From: an uncultured Collinsella sp.
GTDB lineage: Bacteria > Actinomycetota > Coriobacteriia > Coriobacteriales > Coriobacteriaceae
Length of the DNA: 9,564 nucleotides
Reading direction: 5' to 3'
NCBI GenBank assembly: GCA_902489295.1
Contig: CABTZM010000066.1
Coordinates: 1 to 9,564 of the forward strand
The notes beneath the pieces are model-generated. The model was not told where the DNA came from and searched no databases. It saw nothing but the letters and a program-made list of their open reading frames with translations. This document shows positions 6,962 to 9,564 of this stretch, piece by piece. Numbering within the stretch: position 1 is the first letter of the stretch; each line of letters starts with the position of its first letter. The position numbers and the translations under genes were made by a program.

Positions 6962-6985
6962 ATTCGGTCGACGTTTCACCGGCTT

Positions 6986-7042
6986 GTCTCGATCTGTAAC
7001 AATTACGAGCTCAAACAGCCTCTAAACGTTACAGATCGAGAC
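6986..7042. repeat. 57-bp inverted-repeat element, copy 5 (cluster 2)
   Basis: Left arm 6986-7001 (GTCTCGATCTGTAACA), 25-nt loop 7002-7026, right arm 7027-7042 (CGTTACAGATCGAGAC). The only arm mismatch is at the loop edge, and two extra pairs extend outside. It starts 81 bp after copy 4 and ends 8 bp from the stop codon of the AbiEi-like gene, so its hairpin would be in the 3' end of that transcript. Confidence 0.92.
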
Positions 7043-7050
7043 AAAACCTC

Positions 7051-8127
7051 TCAGCGCCCATACCACTGGCGTCTCCACTCCTCAGCCAGATCGACCCGTC
7101 GCGGAATACCCGCCAGCCTCATCTTCTCAGCCAGCTTCCCCGGATTCTTGAGCTCATCAAACGTAAACCGAAGCACCTTATGCCCGAGCATTGTCAGATG
7201 AGATTCCCGCTGACGCTCTGCCACGAATGGGTCAACCGACTCCCGACCCTCGCCGCTCTGCAAGGTGTACTTCCCCTTTCCGTCGAGCTCGCCGATGACA
7301 CACGTCCCGTCCTCGAGCCGCCAAAAATAGTCGACGCGAAACACCTGGCTCGGATCGAGCGGGTCGCGAAACTCCACCTGCAGCTCCGGAACCGGAAAGC
7401 CGTACGCAATAAAGAATGCTCGGAACCGAGACTCGCCGCCGTTTTCAGACAGCCCGTCCGCATACGACGCAATCACCTGTGCCCTGCGATACCCTCGCCT
7501 GCCCTCGCAATCGGCGCGGAGGCGCTCGCACAAATCCCCACGTGATACGCCTTTCGCCCGCAGTGCAGAATCGGCAATCGCCAACCCGTAGGAGAACGGC
7601 GCACGCAGTAGGCAATCCTCCACCGTGCGCCAAAACGACGTCACCCACACGCCATCAACATGCTCGAGTGCGCCCGCCATCTGCGGACGCAACAACCTGC
7701 ACCCGCCGCTCAACGTCACCGAACAACCCGTCTTAACAAGAAAACGCGACCCAAGCAGATCATTCGGCACCTCCAGACCCCACAAAAGCGCCGCGTCATA
7801 GCCCCAAAACGCCCAATCGGGATGAAACTCTGCAAGCCCTTTGATGGTACGCAGCGTTCGCTCCGCCGGCGTCAGTACACCCCAATCATGTTGAAAGCAG
7901 AACAAATACGGCTCGGGTTCCGCGATATCGTCGGTTCCAACATGACGCCGCAGCCACATGAGCTCCGCATTGTCATGCGTTGCGAGCAGCGCACCTTGCT
8001 CGGTCGCCTCCGTGAGTCGCGCGAGCATCCTATTCCGCGCCAACGTGTTACGAGTCGTATGTTTGTGTTTGAGAACGGTATTAGGCACTTCCATCACCAC
8101 CACATCGGACAAATGGACCATCGTCAC
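7051..8127 (-). CDS. AbiEi-like protein with C-terminal PD-(D/E)XK (DUF559/Vsr-like) domain
   Basis: About 358 residues. The first half has a likely helical N-terminus (about 20-50) and a block TPAERTLRTI...LLWGLEVP (about 86-121) like the antitoxin-type AbiEi proteins of actinobacteria. The C-terminal part (about 230-330) has the order of a Vsr/DUF559 nuclease-like fold: Glu232 in GGESRFR, Asp266 in RVDYFW, Glu280 and Asp282 in GELDGKGKY with lysines following, then RESHL and GHKVLRFT. This matches the VDF...IELDG...VLRF pattern of DUF559. No AbiEii-type nucleotidyltransferase toxin lies beside it, so a classical type IV toxin-antitoxin pair is not present here. Start choice: GGAGG (8132-8136) sits 5 bases before GTG 8127; ATG 8121 and TTG 8145 are in-frame alternatives. 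The gene is flanked on both sides by 57-bp repeats. DNA binding or cleavage is inferred. Confidence 0.75.
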   Translation of the reverse strand: MTMVHLSDVVVMEVPNTVLKHKHTTRNTLARNRMLARLTEATEQGALLATHDNAELMWLRRHVGTDDIAEPEPYLFCFQHDWGVLTPAERTLRTIKGLAEFHPDWAFWGYDAALLWGLEVPNDLLGSRFLVKTGCSVTLSGGCRLLRPQMAGALEHVDGVWVTSFWRTVEDCLLRAPFSYGLAIADSALRAKGVSRGDLCERLRADCEGRRGYRRAQVIASYADGLSENGGESRFRAFFIAYGFPVPELQVEFRDPLDPSQVFRVDYFWRLEDGTCVIGELDGKGKYTLQSGEGRESVDPFVAERQRESHLTMLGHKVLRFTFDELKNPGKLAEKMRLAGIPRRVDLAEEWRRQWYGR

Positions 8128-8147
8128 CGTTGCCTCCGCCGACAAAC

Positions 8148-8204
8148 GTCTTGATCTGTAACAAGAAGACCGATTTTTGGACTGTAGATGTTACAGATTG
8201 AGAC
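8148..8204. repeat. 57-bp inverted-repeat element, copy 6 (cluster 3)
   Basis: Left arm 8148-8163 (GTCTTGATCTGTAACA), 25-nt loop 8164-8188, right arm 8189-8204 (TGTTACAGATTGAGAC). The two non-Watson-Crick positions are both G/T wobbles, so the RNA hairpin would be intact. It lies about 20 bp upstream of the AbiEi-like start codon, inside that gene's probable leader or promoter. Confidence 0.9.
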
Positions 8205-8227
8205 ATTCCCCCAGCCAGGTGACAAAC

Positions 8228-8284
8228 GTCTCGATCCGTAACAGTAAGACGTTCTTCAGGCCCCTAAACGTTACAGATTTAGAC
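8228..8284. repeat. 57-bp inverted-repeat element, copy 7 (cluster 3)
   Basis: Left arm 8228-8243 (GTCTCGATCCGTAACA), 25-nt loop 8244-8268, right arm 8269-8284 (CGTTACAGATTTAGAC). It starts exactly 80 bp after copy 6. This is one of the most diverged copies, with three mismatches and one wobble. The left flank GACAAAC (8221-8227) repeats the left flank of copy 6 (8141-8147). Confidence 0.88.
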
Positions 8285-8307
8285 AAACCAGCGGCGCCCA
8301 AGCATTC

Positions 8308-8364
8308 GTCTCGTTCTGTAACAGGTAGACCGGTTTTTTGTCCCCAAACATTACAGATCGAGAC
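8308..8364. repeat. 57-bp inverted-repeat element, copy 8 (cluster 3)
   Basis: Left arm 8308-8323 (GTCTCGTTCTGTAACA), 25-nt loop 8324-8348, right arm 8349-8364 (CATTACAGATCGAGAC). It starts exactly 80 bp after copy 7. Its loop shares GACCG-rTTTTT with copy 6. It lies 40 bp after the stop codon of the 8405-9112 gene, where no other terminator is seen. Confidence 0.9.
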
Positions 8365-8404
8365 AAAAAGGCAAAAGGCAGGGCAGGCGACAACTACCCA
8401 TCCC

Positions 8405-9112
8405 CTACTCCCACTCCTGCTCGTAGATGTTGAGCGACCTTACGTACCGCCCCTGGGCGCCCATGATGTCGCGGACCAGACGCAAGAAGAAGCTGATGCA
8501 CGAGGTGTCAAAGCCGTCCTGCAGGTCCTCGGGATGCACCGCACCCGGCCCATCGACCGCCGTGTCGTTCAGGCGCGCGATGTCATACAGGTAGAGCTGT
8601 CCCGCCGTAAGCCAGGCATCGTCGACGCAGGCGAGGCGCACCGCAATCGCGCCGTCGTTCCAATGCTCCTTCTGCACGATATGCGGGTCGTAGACATCAA
8701 AGCGATGATCGGTGCGTGTGTCCTTCAGCACGACCATGCCGGACGCAGGATTCTTGTCCAAAATGCCAAAGCGCGAGAAATAATGCGTGTCGCGTACCTG
8801 TTCGAGCCGCTTGAGCGAGGCAGGCGAAAGCGATGCCGGCGGCTCGTCAACATATAGCTCGAGCAGCGTTTTGTCATGGCGATAGGGGCGCTCAAACAGC
8901 AGCCAATCGGTAAACGCCATGTTGTAGGCCATGATTTCGTTTTGCGAAGGCTCGGTGCAATAGCTGAGCCACGGGTCGACAATGACCTCGAACTGTTCGC
9001 GCGCCGGCTCCAGGAATTGAAACTTCCGCAGCATCCAAAAATGGGCCATGCCGGCAATATCGTTGCCGACGGCTTCGGCTAGCTCTGCTCGGTCAAAAGC
9101 GTGGTCAGTCAT
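8405..9112 (-). CDS. Uncharacterised protein resembling the non-SEC-C part of SEC-C proteins
   Basis: A 235-residue soluble protein with no signal peptide or membrane segment. The central block recalls a conserved region found beside SEC-C zinc motifs in some bacterial proteins: FTDWLLFERP (67-76), TLLELYVDEPP (82-92), LKRLEQVRDTHYF (100-112), then a strand-rich part with VVLKDTRT (127-134) and a WLTAGQLYLYD stretch (167-177). The Cys-rich SEC-C tail itself is absent; the C-terminus (197-235) is helical and acidic. No catalytic motif is recognised. The family call is from memory of the pattern and is uncertain; the function is unknown. The start is ATG 9112, with GAGGAGG 5 bases upstream. It lies upstream on the same strand as the AbiEi-like gene, but 277 bp of repeat-filled DNA separates them, so a shared operon is doubtful. 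Confidence 0.8.
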   Translation of the reverse strand: MTDHAFDRAELAEAVGNDIAGMAHFWMLRKFQFLEPAREQFEVIVDPWLSYCTEPSQNEIMAYNMAFTDWLLFERPYRHDKTLLELYVDEPPASLSPASLKRLEQVRDTHYFSRFGILDKNPASGMVVLKDTRTDHRFDVYDPHIVQKEHWNDGAIAVRLACVDDAWLTAGQLYLYDIARLNDTAVDGPGAVHPEDLQDGFDTSCISFFLRLVRDIMGAQGRYVRSLNIYEQEWE

Positions 9113-9136
9113 GGCATCCTCCTCAAACTGATGGAC

Positions 9137-9147
9137 CTCAATTTGAG
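9137..9147. promoter_or_regulatory. Short palindrome upstream of the 8405-9112 gene
   Basis: CTCAATTTGAG is a perfect 11-bp palindrome 25 bp before the start codon. A related CTCAAAC lies at 9122-9128. It could be an operator, but it is short and may be chance. Confidence 0.25.
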
Positions 9148-9403
9148 CTTACGAGGAAGGTGAGCAGCCACGACCAGCGCGGGCAAAATAGGCCTCCGAC
9201 TGCAAACCAGATGCTGACCAAACACTTGACGAAAAGCTTGATCGAAAATGCGCACCGCAACAAAACCGCAGGTAGACATAGACGGCCAACCCGCCCTTTT
9301 GAGCCAGATGCCCGCAGCCACCACAGAAACAACAGTTGACCACAGCCCAAGAAGTCGACAAATGAACACCCGTACGTCGACAAACAAGCAAATCACTCGC
9401 AAA
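9148..9403. other. Non-coding stretch with a short direct repeat
   Basis: No credible gene is seen: the small open frames here lack ribosome binding sites and recognisable products. It contains GTCGACAAA twice (9354-9362 and 9376-9384), starting 22 bp apart. No clear promoter for the 8405-9112 gene could be picked out. Confidence 0.5.
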
Positions 9404-9430
9404 TCGGCAAGGGCTGTCCCTAACTGCCGA
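9404..9430. repeat. REP-like nested hairpin (TCGGCA...TGCCGA)
   Basis: TCGGCA (9404-9409) pairs with TGCCGA (9425-9430), with GGG/CCC (9411-9413 with 9418-9420) nested inside around the loop CTGT. It is directly followed by the next hairpin. Confidence 0.6.
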
Positions 9431-9433
9431 CAG

Positions 9434-9477
9434 AAAAGGAACGTCCCCAACTGCCGGCACTTAGGGACGTTCCTTTT
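9434..9477. repeat. REP-like hairpin (AAAAGGAACGTCCC)
   Basis: AAAAGGAACGTCCC (9434-9447) and GGGACGTTCCTTTT (9464-9477) form a perfect 14-bp inverted repeat. The loop carries the self-complementary TGCCGGCA (9452-9459). The T-rich exit on the plus strand would also suit a terminator, but no gene needs one here. Confidence 0.75.
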
Positions 9478-9510
9478 AATATGAGCAGGACATTGTCAAG
9501 AGGCAAAATC

Positions 9511-9542
9511 GGGCCTGGCCCCAACGATATGGGGTCAGGCCC
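9511..9542. repeat. Hairpin GGGCCTGGCCCC/GGGGTCAGGCCC, possible terminator
   Basis: A 12-bp inverted repeat (9511-9522 with 9531-9542) has one G/T wobble and an 8-nt loop. On the minus strand it exits into CGATTTT, so it may terminate a leftward gene beyond the window. Its shape also fits REP-like repeats. Confidence 0.6.
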
Positions 9543-9564
9543 TCTCCCTATATCAACCCGTCCG

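Noticed and set aside
6755..6979. 75-residue N-terminal extension of the amidohydrolase
   Set aside because: The extension runs through repeat copy 4 and non-conserved DNA, while GGAGGAG 6 bases before the codon at 6754 and the family's usual N-terminus both support the shorter protein.
1237..8364. CRISPR or TIGR-type guide array
   Set aside because: The repeats alternate in orientation, are imperfect, the 25-nt loops can be aligned with each other, clusters have only two or three units, and no cas or other effector typical of those systems is present.
1237..8364. The 57-bp repeats as simple rho-independent terminators
   Set aside because: They lack U-tracts, occur in tandem, occur upstream of genes as well as downstream, and keep one orientation regardless of gene direction. 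A secondary terminator role for copies 5 and 8 remains possible.
9109..9484. Several overlapping small open frames at the right end on both strands
   Set aside because: They lack ribosome binding sites, resemble no known protein, and run through the hairpin repeats.

Overview
The window looks like chromosomal DNA of a high-G+C Gram-positive gut actinobacterium. A Collinsella-like member of the Coriobacteriia is the best guess, from the codon usage, strong AGGAG-type ribosome binding sites, a DUF6273 protein and GGGGACAGGT/ACCTGTCCCC repeats. This assignment rests on recognition, not on a search. No rRNA, tRNA, transposase, integrase, cas gene or conventional CRISPR array was seen.

Layout on the plus strand: the 3' part of a membrane-anchored DUF6273 protein (1-1194), then a 413-bp gap with three 57-bp inverted-repeat elements and a CsoR-type copper promoter. 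The copper operon follows: copA (1608-3950), copZ (4098-4319) and csoR (4358-4630). A compound REP-like hairpin (4641-4721) comes next, then a small two-helix membrane protein with a C-terminal zinc ribbon (4777-5250) and a bidirectional terminator.

Layout on the minus strand, in transcription order from the right: an uncharacterised protein related to the non-SEC-C part of some SEC-C proteins (8405-9112), an AbiEi-like/DUF559-like protein with PD-(D/E)XK-type motifs (7051-8127), and an HutI-like metal-dependent amidohydrolase (5384-6754). The last gene converges on the zinc-ribbon gene. The right end (9113-9564) is non-coding and carries three further hairpin repeats.

The copper genes form a textbook unit. 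CsoR should hold the operator between the -35 and -10 boxes until Cu(I) binds, CopZ carries Cu(I), and CopA exports it.

The most unusual structure is a family of eight intergenic inverted repeats in clusters of 3, 2 and 3. Every copy is exactly 57 bp (16-bp arm, 25-nt loop, 16-bp arm), and neighbours are separated by only 23-24 bp, giving an 80-81 bp register. Arms are well conserved. Loops vary in sequence but never in length and share a conserved 3' end. All eight copies face the same way whatever the direction of nearby genes. Two clusters directly bracket the nuclease-like AbiEi gene.
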